Below are positions 21,193 through 29,845 of a stretch of 64,000 bases of DNA, one piece after another. Each line of letters begins with the position of its first letter. Position 1 is the first letter of the stretch. The notes beneath the pieces are model-generated. The model was not told where the DNA came from and did not search any database. It saw only the letters and a program-made list of their open reading frames with translations. The stretch covers positions 558,001-622,000 of the forward strand of contig NZ_JAUZQD010000003.1 in the NCBI RefSeq assembly GCF_030709675.1. The letters are read 5' to 3'. The stretch is from Symbioplanes lichenis (GTDB taxonomy: Bacteria; Actinomycetota; Actinomycetes; Mycobacteriales; Micromonosporaceae). A program made the translations under genes and the position numbers.

Positions 21193-21435
21193 TTCAACCA
21201 GACTGAGGATCGTGGAATATCGGCCAAGACTCGCCGCAACTATTCGACCTTCTCATGATCCGCGATGCGGCACGTTCATCACCTGCTGTACGGCTGATGG
21301 CTGTACCTCAGCTTGCCATACGGCTGAAACGTCACGCAACGTGATCCTCTGCCGCAATGTGAATTGGCGTGGAAATTCATCGGCGGCGAATAGACGCTGA
21401 CCATGTCGTCTCTTGTCTCCCTGGGGTGGTTCGCC
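21193..21435. other. Lower-GC intergenic stretch with a 9-bp direct repeat
   Basis: Visibly less GC-rich than its flanks and without a credible gene. TACGGCTGA occurs at 21289-21297 and again at 21319-21327, 30 bases apart, so on the same helix face about three turns on. These could be regulator half-sites for either divergent gene. Confidence 0.4.
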
Positions 21436-21654
21436 ATGATCGACCGAAGACCGCAAGTACTGACGGAACGCAGCCGCCGGCGTCAGGTGGCAGTCGTCCT
21501 GATACTGGCCCTTGTCATCGGCGCAGCCGCGGGGATGCTGTCCCTCGCGGCAGGCAACAACGTGCCTTCGGCTGTCCTCACCGGCGGTGCTGCCTTCGCC
21601 GGCAGCGTCGGACTCCTGCTGGCGCTGGCCCGGTTCGCGGGCGACCGGAATTGA
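21436..21654 (+). CDS. Small two-helix membrane protein
   Basis: A 72-residue protein with a basic N-terminus (MIDRRPQVLTERSRRR), then two hydrophobic helices (about 18-37 and 45-66) joined by a short Asn/Pro turn; both ends should be cytosolic. The frame is open from ATG 21403, but I prefer ATG 21436 because GGGGTGG lies about six bases upstream and none precedes 21403. No family recognised. Convergent with the YdcF-like gene. Confidence 0.55.
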   Translation: MIDRRPQVLTERSRRRQVAVVLILALVIGAAAGMLSLAAGNNVPSAVLTGGAAFAGSVGLLLALARFAGDRN

Positions 21655-21662
21655 CGCGTCCC

Positions 21663-22298
21663 TCAGTAGGTGCCGCCTGCCGCGCCGGCTGCGGGGGTGA
21701 AGGGGGCGGCCGTGTAGGCGGAGTGCGATGTGAAGAGCCACCGGTGCAGCTCCGGCAGGCTGGTCAGCGACTGGCGGAGGCTGAACACATTGGTCAGGGC
21801 CAGGCGTTCGCGCTCGACGCGGGCTCGGAGGGCGACGCCGTCGAGGCCCGCGTCGGGGACGGATTCGTACAGGAGGCTGTAGGTCGTGCCGGGGAGGCCG
21901 AAGATCCAGTCGAAGACGGCGCGGGTGCGGGCGAGGTGGAACTCGGAGGTGATGACCAGCGGGCGGCGGATGCCCATGGGGCCGGTGTGGACGACGCGGG
22001 CGAAGTAGGCGTTGCCGATCGTGTCGTAGGAGGCGGTCTCGCTGTAGAGGACCTCGCCGGGGATGCCTTGCTCCTGCAGGTAGCGGCTGCTGGCGACCGC
22101 CTCGAAGATCGGGAAGCCGCGGGCGTCCCGGGGCGGCGGCTTGTGGGTGGTGCCGGCGCTCAGGGCGATGATCGGCTGGCCGGACCAGCGGCGGATCGCC
22201 TGGTCGAGGCGGGCCCGGACCCAGGGGGCCGGGCGGCCGTCGGGGGTCAGCCCGCCGCCCGGGACGAGGATCGCGTCGTAGTCGGTCACGGTGATCAT
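21663..22298 (-). CDS. YdcF-family protein (DUF218)
   Basis: A 211-residue protein of the YdcF/SanA type. It shows the Rossmann-like start DYDAILVPGGGLTPDGRP, the helix ARLDQAIRRW, IIALSAGTTHK, the variant of the ETAS motif SETASYDTIGNA, and LVITSEFHLART. These motifs form the proposed ligand pocket. The biochemical role is unsettled: envelope barrier or S-adenosylmethionine binding have been suggested for relatives. No membrane segment is visible, so it is a soluble version. It starts 13 bases after the stop of the LuxR-type gene on the same strand and is probably in its operon. Confidence 0.83.
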   Translation of the reverse strand: MITVTDYDAILVPGGGLTPDGRPAPWVRARLDQAIRRWSGQPIIALSAGTTHKPPPRDARGFPIFEAVASSRYLQEQGIPGEVLYSETASYDTIGNAYFARVVHTGPMGIRRPLVITSEFHLARTRAVFDWIFGLPGTTYSLLYESVPDAGLDGVALRARVERERLALTNVFSLRQSLTSLPELHRWLFTSHSAYTAAPFTPAAGAAGGTY

Positions 22299-22311
22299 GA
22301 TTGACGGCGCG

Positions 22312-23958
22312 TCACGGCTCCGTCAATGGAAGTCGGCGGGCCAGCTCGGTGCGGGAGCGGACGCCCAGCCGCGCGAACACGTTGCGTAGATGGTGGTCCA
22401 CGGTGCGCGGGCTGAGGACGAGCTGCTGCGCGATCTCCCGGGTGGTGGCCCCGTCGGCGGCCAGGCGGGCGATCCGCTCCTGCTGCGCGGTCAGATTCCC
22501 GCGTACGCCCGGAGCCGCCGCCCCGGCCGCCCGCAGCTCCGCCGCCGCCTGTCCCGCCCACGGCCCCGCCCCGAGCAACGTGAACGTGTCGGTGGCGCGC
22601 CGCAGGTGCTCGCGGGCGTCGGCGGGGCGGCGGTGGGCGCGCAGATGCCGGCCGTACAGGAGCTCGGTGTGCGCCCGGGCATAGTCGGTGTCGCCGCGGT
22701 CGTGCTCCGCCAGTGCCTCCCGGAACAGGTCGTCGGCGTCGCCCGGATCGGTCGCCAGCAGGGCCCGGCACCGGGCGCGCAGGGCCAGCCACGGCGCGCG
22801 GCCGGTCGCCGTCGTCCAGCGTTCGAACGGCCCGAGCACCCCGGCGGGCACCTCGTTCAGAGCCGCCTCGACCAGGTGCGGGGTGGCCGCCACCTGGAGC
22901 ACTGCGTTGCCGTGCCCGGACGGGGTGACCACGAGCCCGGCGAGCCGTCCGGCCGCGGCCGCCGCCCGGCCGTCGATCAGGTCGAGCACGGCCAGCGCCC
23001 ATTGACACAGGGCGCGCGCCGAGCCCGGGCCGGTGGTGCTGTCCTGCGCACCTGACTGGCGTACGCGATGAAGGGTGGTCTCTCGATCTCCGGCCAGGGC
23101 GGCGAGCACCGCGAGGATGCCCAGGTGCACCTCGGCGAGGGCGGTCTGGCCGGTGCGGGCCGCCAGCTCGGCCCCCTCGGTGGCGGCCGTGGTGGCGGCG
23201 TCGTGCCGGCCGGTCGCGAGCGCGGCGAAGGCGGCCGCCTCCAGGGCGCGGGGGAGCAGGGCCGTCTCGCCGCGCTGCCGGATCAGGCGGACGGCCCGGC
23301 TGGCCAGCGGCAGCCCGTCGGCGCCGGTCAGCACCGCGGCGGTCGAGCCCGGCACGAGGTCCTGCCCGGTCGCCGCGGCCCGGGCCTGCGCCGCCCGCAG
23401 GTGCGCGAAGCCGGTGGCCTGGTCGTCCCGGCACAGCGCGGCGAGCCCGGCGACCAGCTCGGCGGCCGGCGTCGGCTCGGGGTGGCGGGCGAGGACGAGG
23501 CGGGCCACCTCCGCGAACCGCCGGTCGTCCCCAGCGCGGTGCAGGGCGTCCGCCGCGTGCAGCAGCGCCTCGACGGCCGGGCCGGGCGGCAGCTGCACGG
23601 CCGCCGCGATCAGCTCGTCGGCGCCGCCGGGCCCGGTGTGCAGCGCGATCTCCGCGGCGACGAGCCGGGTGCGGGCGCGCGGTCCGGCCTCGCGCAACAG
23701 GGCGGTGGCGGGGCCGGGCGCACCCGCCAGCCACGTCTGCCGGGCGGCCGAGACAAGAGCGTTTTCCCTGGTACGCGGGTCCGCGGTGACCCGGGCGGCG
23801 TGGCGCAGCGCGGTGGCGGCCGTCGCCGGGGGAGTCCGGGCGGCGAGGGCGCGCAGGGCGGCGGCGAGGGCTTCGTCCGTACCCGTGACGGCCTTGGCCC
23901 GGCGCAGCAGGCGGGCCGGGTCCGCCGGATGTTTTTGCACGAAGCGTGCAGGTGCCAT
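22312..23958 (-). CDS. LuxR-family regulator, LAL-like but lacking the ATPase domain
   Basis: A 548-residue regulator. The C-terminal 65 residues are a LuxR/GerE helix-turn-helix: LTAQQERIARLAADGATTRE, then IAQQLVLSPRTVDHHLRNVFARLGV. The preceding 450 residues are Ala/Leu-rich tandem helices of the TPR-like kind seen in the second half of LAL (MalT-type) regulators. The N-terminal P-loop ATPase of LAL proteins is absent: no Walker A is visible, and the start already reads as helical repeats. It may be a truncated LAL or a variant that works without ATP. ATG 23958 is preferred; an in-frame ATG at 24009 would add 17 residues and run through a palindrome. Confidence 0.82.
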   Translation of the reverse strand: MAPARFVQKHPADPARLLRRAKAVTGTDEALAAALRALAARTPPATAATALRHAARVTADPRTRENALVSAARQTWLAGAPGPATALLREAGPRARTRLVAAEIALHTGPGGADELIAAAVQLPPGPAVEALLHAADALHRAGDDRRFAEVARLVLARHPEPTPAAELVAGLAALCRDDQATGFAHLRAAQARAAATGQDLVPGSTAAVLTGADGLPLASRAVRLIRQRGETALLPRALEAAAFAALATGRHDAATTAATEGAELAARTGQTALAEVHLGILAVLAALAGDRETTLHRVRQSGAQDSTTGPGSARALCQWALAVLDLIDGRAAAAAGRLAGLVVTPSGHGNAVLQVAATPHLVEAALNEVPAGVLGPFERWTTATGRAPWLALRARCRALLATDPGDADDLFREALAEHDRGDTDYARAHTELLYGRHLRAHRRPADAREHLRRATDTFTLLGAGPWAGQAAAELRAAGAAAPGVRGNLTAQQERIARLAADGATTREIAQQLVLSPRTVDHHLRNVFARLGVRSRTELARRLPLTEP

Positions 23959-23997
23959 GTCGACCAGTGTCGATGCTTCGGCCCCGGAACGGAAGGC

Positions 23998-24011
23998 CGG
24001 TGATTTCACCG
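23998..24011. promoter_or_regulatory. 14-bp palindrome between the LuxR-type gene and lipase gene
   Basis: CGGTGATTTCACCG: perfect six-base arms around TT, 40 bases upstream of the LuxR ATG and 60 upstream of the lipase start. Candidate operator for either divergent gene. Confidence 0.4.
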
Positions 24012-24071
24012 ATGTGTCATTTCCGTTACGGGCCGACGCTGCGAGGACGCGATCCCCTCAGGAGGTTCCCC

Positions 24072-24746
24072 TTGCGCCGGATGCTCGCACTCGTCACCGC
24101 CCTGCTCGCCGGGCTCGTCACCCTCGTCGCCCTCCCCGCCGGACCCGCCGCGGCCGCCCCGGGGACGCCCGTCGTCTTCGTCCACGGCTACACGGGCAGC
24201 GCCTCGAACTGGACCAGCGCCATCGCCCTCTTCCGCGCGGGCGGCTACAGCAGCAGCGACCTGTACGCCTACGAGTACAACTCCTACGGCAACAACATCA
24301 CCAACGCCCAGGGCCTGGCCTCCTATGTCGCCTCGGTCCGCAGCCGCACCGGCGCCGCCAAGGTCGACATCGTCAACCACTCCATGGGCGGCCTCGTCAC
24401 CCAGTGGTACGTCAAGCAACTCGGCGGCGCGGCCTACGTCGACCACGTCGCCTCCCTGGCCGGCGCCAACCACGGCACCACCGCCGCGGGCGCCTGCCTG
24501 ACCTTCGTCACGTGCCAGCAGATGTACCCGGGCTCCTCCTTCATCCGCACGATCTCCGCGGGCGACGAGACGCCGGCGCCCACCCGCTACGCCACCTGGT
24601 ACTCCCCGTGCGACGGCGTCATCCTGCCCTACACGAGCACCACCCTGAGCGGCGCGACCAACAACTACGTCGCCTGCGAGAACCACATCACCTACCTGAC
24701 CGACACGTCGATCCTCACCGAGGTCCGCCGCTTCCTGGCGAGCTGA
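24072..24746 (+). CDS. Secreted class 2 lipase/esterase
   Basis: Exported serine hydrolase of 224 residues. A Sec signal peptide (about 1-28, ending PAGPAAAAPG) precedes a compact alpha/beta hydrolase: VVFVHGYTGSASNW with the oxyanion loop, VNHSMGGLV with the nucleophile Ser, SPCDGVILPY with a candidate Asp and CENHITYL with a candidate His. The fold matches the lipase 2 family common in actinomycetes. Two or more Cys pairs in the mature part suggest disulfides. I chose TTG at 24072 because GGAGG lies six bases upstream; the alternative ATG at 24081 would be 15 bases from it. Confidence 0.88.
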   Translation: MRRMLALVTALLAGLVTLVALPAGPAAAAPGTPVVFVHGYTGSASNWTSAIALFRAGGYSSSDLYAYEYNSYGNNITNAQGLASYVASVRSRTGAAKVDIVNHSMGGLVTQWYVKQLGGAAYVDHVASLAGANHGTTAAGACLTFVTCQQMYPGSSFIRTISAGDETPAPTRYATWYSPCDGVILPYTSTTLSGATNNYVACENHITYLTDTSILTEVRRFLAS

Positions 24747-24816
24747 CCCCGGCCCGCGTGTCGGGATCTGGACTGCACGCCCTGCCCGGCCCGGGCGACC
24801 TGCCATGGTCATCGTC

Positions 24817-25350
24817 ATGACAGCGATCGTCGGGGTCGAGCAGGGCGGCAGGGTCTTCATCGGCGGCGACAGCGCGGGGGTCTCGGGCTATTCGCTGACC
24901 GTCCGGGCCGACGAGAAGGTGTTCCGGAAGGACAAGTACCTGTTCGGCTTCACGACGTCGTTCCGGATGGGTCAGCTGCTGCGCTACTCCCTGACGCTGC
25001 CCAAGCCCGCCGGCGATCTCGAGGCGTTCATGTCCACGGTGTTCGTGGACGCGCTGCGCGAGTGCCTCAAGACCGGCGGCTGGGCCCGTAAGGAGAACGA
25101 CCGGGAGGAGGGCGGCACCTTCCTGGTCGGGGTGAAGGGGCGGCTGTTCACGGTGCACGACGACTACCAGGTGGCCCAGGCGGCGGACGGCTTCGCCGCG
25201 GTCGGCTGCGGCGACGAACTCGCGCTCGGCGCCCTGTACGCGACGGCGGGCACCAGCCTCGGCCCCCGCAAGCGCGTCCTCCGCGCCCTGGGCGCCGCCG
25301 AACGGTTCAGCGCCGGCGTGCGCGGGCCGTTCATCTGCCTCAAGTTCTGA
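24817..25350 (+). CDS. Proteasome/HslV-like Ntn hydrolase
   Basis: A 177-residue protein that reads like a beta-type proteasome or HslV subunit. After removal of Met the N-terminus would be TAIVGVEQGGRVFIGGDSAG, with the nucleophile Thr1 and the conserved Asp in GGD. Further matches are the Lys of DEKVFRKD (the Lys33-like position), YLFGFTTSFR and the later SxGxG-like AVGCGDELALGALYATA. HslV proteins show the same layout. The gene is not beside hslU, prcA or an ATPase of that kind, but beside a STAND NTPase. ATG 24817 is preferred over 24805 since it places Thr at position 2. A self-assembling peptidase is likely by fold, but proteolysis is unproven. Confidence 0.72.
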   Translation: MTAIVGVEQGGRVFIGGDSAGVSGYSLTVRADEKVFRKDKYLFGFTTSFRMGQLLRYSLTLPKPAGDLEAFMSTVFVDALRECLKTGGWARKENDREEGGTFLVGVKGRLFTVHDDYQVAQAADGFAAVGCGDELALGALYATAGTSLGPRKRVLRALGAAERFSAGVRGPFICLKF

Positions 25351-25371
25351 GCGGGTGGCACACCGGCGTTC

Positions 25372-25401
25372 TTGAGCTGATCTGGACACTCGGCCTAGCG
25401 T
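25372..25401 (+). promoter_or_regulatory. Promoter of the nSTAND gene
   Basis: TTGAGC (25372-25377), 18-base spacer, TAGCGT (25396-25401). It gives the NTPase gene its own promoter with a leader of about 45 bases and a GAGGAGG ribosome binding site. Confidence 0.5.
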
Positions 25402-25453
25402 GGGGAAACAAGTTCGTGCCTTGGTGCTTGCCTCGCGCCCGTGAGGAGGCGGC

Positions 25454-28400
25454 TTGCGCAAAGACGGCGCCGCCGTGGAACTGAGCCCATTGCTGCTCAG
25501 TGTGTTCTTCGGGTTCGCGATCAACCTGTTGACGGCTGAGACGTCGAGCTGGTGGGGACCACTCCGGCCCCTGACGGCATATCCCTACGTCTGGGTGCCC
25601 GCTTCCATCGGCGCATGGGCTGCCTGGGTGTGGTGGCGCAGGCGCCGGACCGTTGTCACCTGGGTCAGCGGTAATCCGTACCCGGGACTGGCCGCCTTCG
25701 ACAAGGATCACGAAAGTGTCTTCTGCGGCCGTGACGGCGAGACCGCTGCTCTGCGTGAACGACTGGAGGGATCCGGAATCGGGCCGGCTCAGCGCTTCGT
25801 CGCCCTGGTAGGCCCGTCGGGTAGCGGCAAATCGTCGGTACTGCAAGCGGGTCTGATCCCGGCCATGGGATCCGGATGGCAAGTGCTGGGGCCTGTGTTG
25901 CCCGGGAATGATGTCTTCCGCTCCCTAGCCGGGGCCGTCGTCGAAGCGGACGCCGCTGCGCTGGCCGGCGCGTTACGTGCAGCTGCCGGCGATCGCGTCC
26001 GGGACGTGTCCCCGCTGTCGTCACGGATCGTGCAGGGCGGCCGGCGCAATACTCTCCTGGTCATCGACCAGTTGGAGGAGGTGTTCGCCGCAGCGGTCGT
26101 CGCCGACGCCGCGCCTTTCCTCACGCTGCTGCGACGCTTGCTCGAAGTGCAGCCTCGGATGCATGTCGTTGCCGCGATCCGGCCGGAGTATCTCGCCGCG
26201 GCGGCCGATGCCGAACCCGCTCTCTTCCAACAGCCTGTCCCGATCGGTCCCCTGGAACCTCGCTACGTCCGGGAGGCGATCGAGAAGCCCGCAGCTGCGG
26301 CCGGCATGACGTTCGAAACGGGTCTGGTCGACGTCATGGTGGCCGAGGCCACAGTGGGGGACGCGCTCCCGCTGCTGGGTCTTCTGCTGCAGCGCCTCTT
26401 CTCGGAGATCGGTGACGGCACTGTCACGCACACCGCGTACAAGAACGCCGGCCGGGTGCCCGGTGCGATCGCCGAGCAGGCGGACGAAGTCCATCGGCGG
26501 CTGTCCTCCGCGGCGCCGGTGGAAGCGACCCTGCTGAGGTTTGTCAGCTATGAGAACGGCGACTTCGTGCGGAGCAGGGTTCTTCGCAAGCACCTGAACG
26601 CTGCGTCGCTGGCCGTGGTGGAAGAGTTTCGTCAGGCCCGGCTCCTCGTCGATGCCGCGGATGGCACCGCATTCCAGTTCGCTCATGATGCCGTCTTCCG
26701 CCAGTGGGGCACGTTGTCCGAGATGGTCTCTCGGCACAAGCATCAATTGCGGCAGGTCGGGTTGCTCGAAGAGCGAGCCTCCGAATGGTGGGCCGCTCGC
26801 AGCGAGCACGACCTCATACGCGGCCGAACCCTGCGGCAGGCCGAAGCGTGCGTCGAGGCGCTGGCTCATTCCGGTCGCTTAGCGGACTTCTTGCGTGCTT
26901 CGCGCGCCGCCGAGAACCGCCGCCTCAGCGATCGCTCTGATCGTGTGGCCTTGGCGGCACAGGACGTTTTCGCCGAGGATCCCGGGTTGGCGACGGCCAT
27001 CGTGGCGGCAGCCATCGACGAGATCTTCCCTTCACGCATCGCTGAACTGACCCTGTGGGGCTTCACCGCAGAGCCTGGTCGGCGACGCCTGATGATTGGT
27101 CACGCCGCCGCTGTGACCTCGGGCGTACTGTGCGCGGACGGCTCGTTTGTGACGGTGGACAAGCGCGGGCGTCTTTGCCGGTGGGACAAGGCCGGAAGTC
27201 TGCTGGAAACCTTGCTGCTGCACCCCGACGACATCGAAAGCACCACTGCCATCAGCCGCGACGGCAGGTATGCGGTGCTCGTATCGACCGTCGGCGCGAT
27301 CGAGCTGCACCAACTGGCCGGCGAGAAGCGCCTCCACGAGATCGGCCGAACCGAAGTCGCGGCCCCCGAGGCGTTGCGATGGATCGGCGACACGGTGTTC
27401 ACGGTCGCCTCCGCCTCCAGCATGGAGATCTGGAAGGTGGAAGGCGAGGTGGCTTTACGGCGGCTAATTCGGATCGCGTTGGGCCCGAACTCTCAGCTGA
27501 CCTGGTCGCCCGACAAACGGTTCCTAGCCGTGATCGACAATGGCCATATGGCCGTCTGGCGGTGGATGCCGCAACCCGAGGTGGTCTTCGCCGACGAGGT
27601 GGGCAGCGCGCTTGGTGGCCGGACGGTCGAGTGGTCGCCGACAAGTGATTTTCTGTTGGTGGCTTTCGGCGACGGCCGTGACGGAAGAGTCGTGCGGGTC
27701 TTGACCTCCGTCGGGCAGGTTCTGGCCGTGTACCGGACCTCATCCGCGTCCGGCATCGTATGGTCCGCCGACGGCTCGATGATTCGTGAGATTGGTGCCG
27801 ATGGGTCCAGCACCTTCCGCAAGGTTGTCGAACATCCTCCTTCCACGGCCTCGGCTACACGAGAGGTGTTTCTGAACAGCGAGGCACTCGAGGCCAGGGG
27901 CGATCCGAGAGCTCGATGGTCTCGCTGGCCGGCACCGCAGGGGTGGCGTGACGGTCCCTTCCCGCCGCCGGGTGACGTCGAGGGCATTTCGTGGAGTCCC
28001 GGCCGGGACAGGGCCGTGACGTGGTCGAGATCGGGGCCGCCGTGCATTGTCTCGACAAACCGGATGCCGACGGTCCTGCACACCCCGCCGCGGCCGGCCA
28101 CTCACCACCGGCAGCGCGGATCAGCCAAATGGTCCCCGTCGGGGCGCCTCATCGCAGGATCGGACGGCCGCCAGATCGTCATATGGGATTCCTTCTCCGG
28201 CGCCCAACTCCGGACGATCAACGCGGACTGCGAGGGAGGTGATCTATCGTGGTCGCCCGACTCCAGTCGCATAGCGGCGGCACGGCGCGGTTTCGCGGGT
28301 TACCGGCGGGCCTCCTCCGTGAGCATTTGTGATGTGCAGTCAGGTCACGTCTTGCGCGACATAGCAGCTTCCACCCATCTCGAAGGCTGGGTGGCCTGGT

Positions 28401-28927
28401 CACCCGACGGCCGTTTCATCGCGACCGTGGACGGCGACGATCTCGTCACCTACTACGCCGATACCGGCGATCCATGCCGAAGATGGCGTATCGCCCATGA
28501 GGTGGTGCGTGGGCTGTGCTGGTCCGACGATGGCATGCGGCTGGCCCTTTCGTCCTCCCGAAGGCTTTACATCTTCGAGCCGAAGTCGGAGCGGCCCCGC
28601 GGGCAGCTGGATCGGGCGGTGTCCTGCTTCTGCTTCCATGCCCGGGCCCGGTGGGTGGCGTGCAGGTACAAAGAAGGTGGCCTCGACCTGTGGGACGGGG
28701 ATCTCACCCAGCGCATCGCCACGCTGCCGATGACACCCGCCGACGACGTCCGAGGCCTCCGCTGGGACGACGATCTGGTCGCCGTGACGCGCGAGGGAGC
28801 TGTCCTCACGTGGCGCCTGCCGCCGCCGGGCTCAACCGTTCGGGCGACACACACAACGCGTCCCCTATCTGAGCTGGAACGGCGTAAGTTCGACCTTCCG
28901 CAGGCGCTTGCCGATGCGCTCGATTGA
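25454..28927 (+). CDS. Membrane-anchored nSTAND NTPase with WD40-like propeller
   Basis: A 1157-residue signal-transducing NTPase. Two hydrophobic segments (about 11-27 and 45-61) anchor it; then comes the nSTAND1 entry motif NPYPGLAAFDKDHESVFCGRD. Walker A is GPSGSGKSS at 120-128 and Walker B LLVIDQLEEVF near 201-211. A helical arm region follows (about 340-530). The C-terminal 600 residues hold at least nine degenerate WD40 blades with repeated W-S-P-D-x-R (LTWSPDKRFLAVI, LSWSPDSSRIAAA, VAWSPDGRFIATV). In such proteins the propeller senses a ligand or invader component and releases the NTPase switch. No effector domain is fused, so a neighbour may serve. TTG start after GAGGAGG. Codon third positions are less GC-biased than in neighbours, suggesting transfer. 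Confidence 0.88.
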   Translation: MRKDGAAVELSPLLLSVFFGFAINLLTAETSSWWGPLRPLTAYPYVWVPASIGAWAAWVWWRRRRTVVTWVSGNPYPGLAAFDKDHESVFCGRDGETAALRERLEGSGIGPAQRFVALVGPSGSGKSSVLQAGLIPAMGSGWQVLGPVLPGNDVFRSLAGAVVEADAAALAGALRAAAGDRVRDVSPLSSRIVQGGRRNTLLVIDQLEEVFAAAVVADAAPFLTLLRRLLEVQPRMHVVAAIRPEYLAAAADAEPALFQQPVPIGPLEPRYVREAIEKPAAAAGMTFETGLVDVMVAEATVGDALPLLGLLLQRLFSEIGDGTVTHTAYKNAGRVPGAIAEQADEVHRRLSSAAPVEATLLRFVSYENGDFVRSRVLRKHLNAASLAVVEEFRQARLLVDAADGTAFQFAHDAVFRQWGTLSEMVSRHKHQLRQVGLLEERASEWWAARSEHDLIRGRTLRQAEACVEALAHSGRLADFLRASRAAENRRLSDRSDRVALAAQDVFAEDPGLATAIVAAAIDEIFPSRIAELTLWGFTAEPGRRRLMIGHAAAVTSGVLCADGSFVTVDKRGRLCRWDKAGSLLETLLLHPDDIESTTAISRDGRYAVLVSTVGAIELHQLAGEKRLHEIGRTEVAAPEALRWIGDTVFTVASASSMEIWKVEGEVALRRLIRIALGPNSQLTWSPDKRFLAVIDNGHMAVWRWMPQPEVVFADEVGSALGGRTVEWSPTSDFLLVAFGDGRDGRVVRVLTSVGQVLAVYRTSSASGIVWSADGSMIREIGADGSSTFRKVVEHPPSTASATREVFLNSEALEARGDPRARWSRWPAPQGWRDGPFPPPGDVEGISWSPGRDRAVTWSRSGPPCIVSTNRMPTVLHTPPRPATHHRQRGSAKWSPSGRLIAGSDGRQIVIWDSFSGAQLRTINADCEGGDLSWSPDSSRIAAARRGFAGYRRASSVSICDVQSGHVLRDIAASTHLEGWVAWSPDGRFIATVDGDDLVTYYADTGDPCRRWRIAHEVVRGLCWSDDGMRLALSSSRRLYIFEPKSERPRGQLDRAVSCFCFHARARWVACRYKEGGLDLWDGDLTQRIATLPMTPADDVRGLRWDDDLVAVTREGAVLTWRLPPPGSTVRATHTTRPLSELERRKFDLPQALADALD

Positions 28928-28979
28928 CCCACAGGCTGGTGCAGCGTTTCGCGCGGGGCCGTCCGGGCACTTGAGGAGC

Positions 28980-29336
28980 ATGTTCCCTGCTGAGAACCTG
29001 CGCGACTGGCGCGGGGAGAAGGTCATCGACCCCGACGGCGACAAGATCGGCGACCTCGAGGCGGTGTACGTCGACACGGCCACCGACCAGCCGGCCTTCG
29101 TGACCGTGAAGGTGGGCATCATCGGGCGGCACCGGCTGGCGTTCGTGCCGGTGGACGGGGCGACGGTGCTGCCGAGCGCGGTGCGCGTGCGCTACGGCAA
29201 GAAGCTGGTCGGGGACGCGCCGAGCATCGACCTCGACGGCGAGCTGACCGCCGCGGACGAGCCGGGGGTCTTCGCGCACTACAACCTGCCCTATGTCACC
29301 GGCGCCTCCGGGGAGCGCCGGCTGGCCCGGCGTTAG
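28980..29336 (+). CDS. PRC-barrel domain protein
   Basis: A 118-residue protein with one PRC-barrel: NLRDWRGEKVIDPDGDKIGDLEAVYVDTATDQPAFVTVKVGII, then GRHRLAFVPVDGATVL. PRC-barrels bind RNA or proteins (as in RimM and photosystem H subunit); stand-alone actinobacterial forms are of unknown role. The C-terminal third is acidic then basic. ATG 28980 is only one base after GAGGAG, unusually close, but the preceding in-frame TTG at 28971 adds only LRS, and family members begin at MF. The gene ends overlapping by four bases with the convergent 2H-phosphoesterase gene. Confidence 0.82.
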   Translation: MFPAENLRDWRGEKVIDPDGDKIGDLEAVYVDTATDQPAFVTVKVGIIGRHRLAFVPVDGATVLPSAVRVRYGKKLVGDAPSIDLDGELTAADEPGVFAHYNLPYVTGASGERRLARR

Positions 29337-29845
29337 GTCAGCGGGTACGCGATGTCGTTGGCGTGGTCGGCGACGGCCGCGCCCGCCACGTGGGCGCGTA
29401 CCGGAAGGATCTCCAGGCAGCGGCGGACGGCCTGGGCCATCATCGGGTTGGGCACGCGCAGCGACACCGTGCAGTGGGGGATCCAGCGCCCCGGCCGGTA
29501 GTGCTCCCACACCTCCACGCCGCCCGCCGCCAGCCGCTCGTGCACGGCCTGGTGATGGCCGAGCAGCTCGGCCGTCGGCGTGACGCCGAGCCACAGCACC
29601 CGGCCGACGAACTGTCCCGTGAAGTCCAGGTCGAGCGTCAGCTCCCGGGCCACGGGCAGGCCGTCGAGCGCCTTCGCCACCGCTGAGGGGTCGAGGGTGC
29701 GCGCCGCCGCCAGGGACAGGTGCGGGCGGTGCTTCTCGTGCAGGGACCCCATCGTGGGGATGCCCTCGGCCTCCAGTGCGCGCCACAGCGTCCGGAGCCG
29801 CCGGGTGGCGTCGACGTCGAGATAAAGCTCCAGGGCCGCAACCAT
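29333..29845 (-). CDS. 2H phosphoesterase (2'-5' RNA ligase family)
   Basis: A 170-residue protein with the two HxT/S motifs that define the family: RPHLSLA at about 40-46 and IPHCTVSL at about 120-127, in two symmetric lobes. Relatives hydrolyse cyclic phosphodiesters or join RNA with 2'-5' bonds; actinobacterial members of this length are unassigned. The N-terminus begins with the strand AALELYLDVDATRRLRTLWRA. Convergent with the PRC-barrel gene. No regulatory site is evident, and the role (RNA end processing or nucleotide signalling) is open. Confidence 0.84.
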   Translation of the reverse strand: MVAALELYLDVDATRRLRTLWRALEAEGIPTMGSLHEKHRPHLSLAAARTLDPSAVAKALDGLPVARELTLDLDFTGQFVGRVLWLGVTPTAELLGHHQAVHERLAAGGVEVWEHYRPGRWIPHCTVSLRVPNPMMAQAVRRCLEILPVRAHVAGAAVADHANDIAYPLT

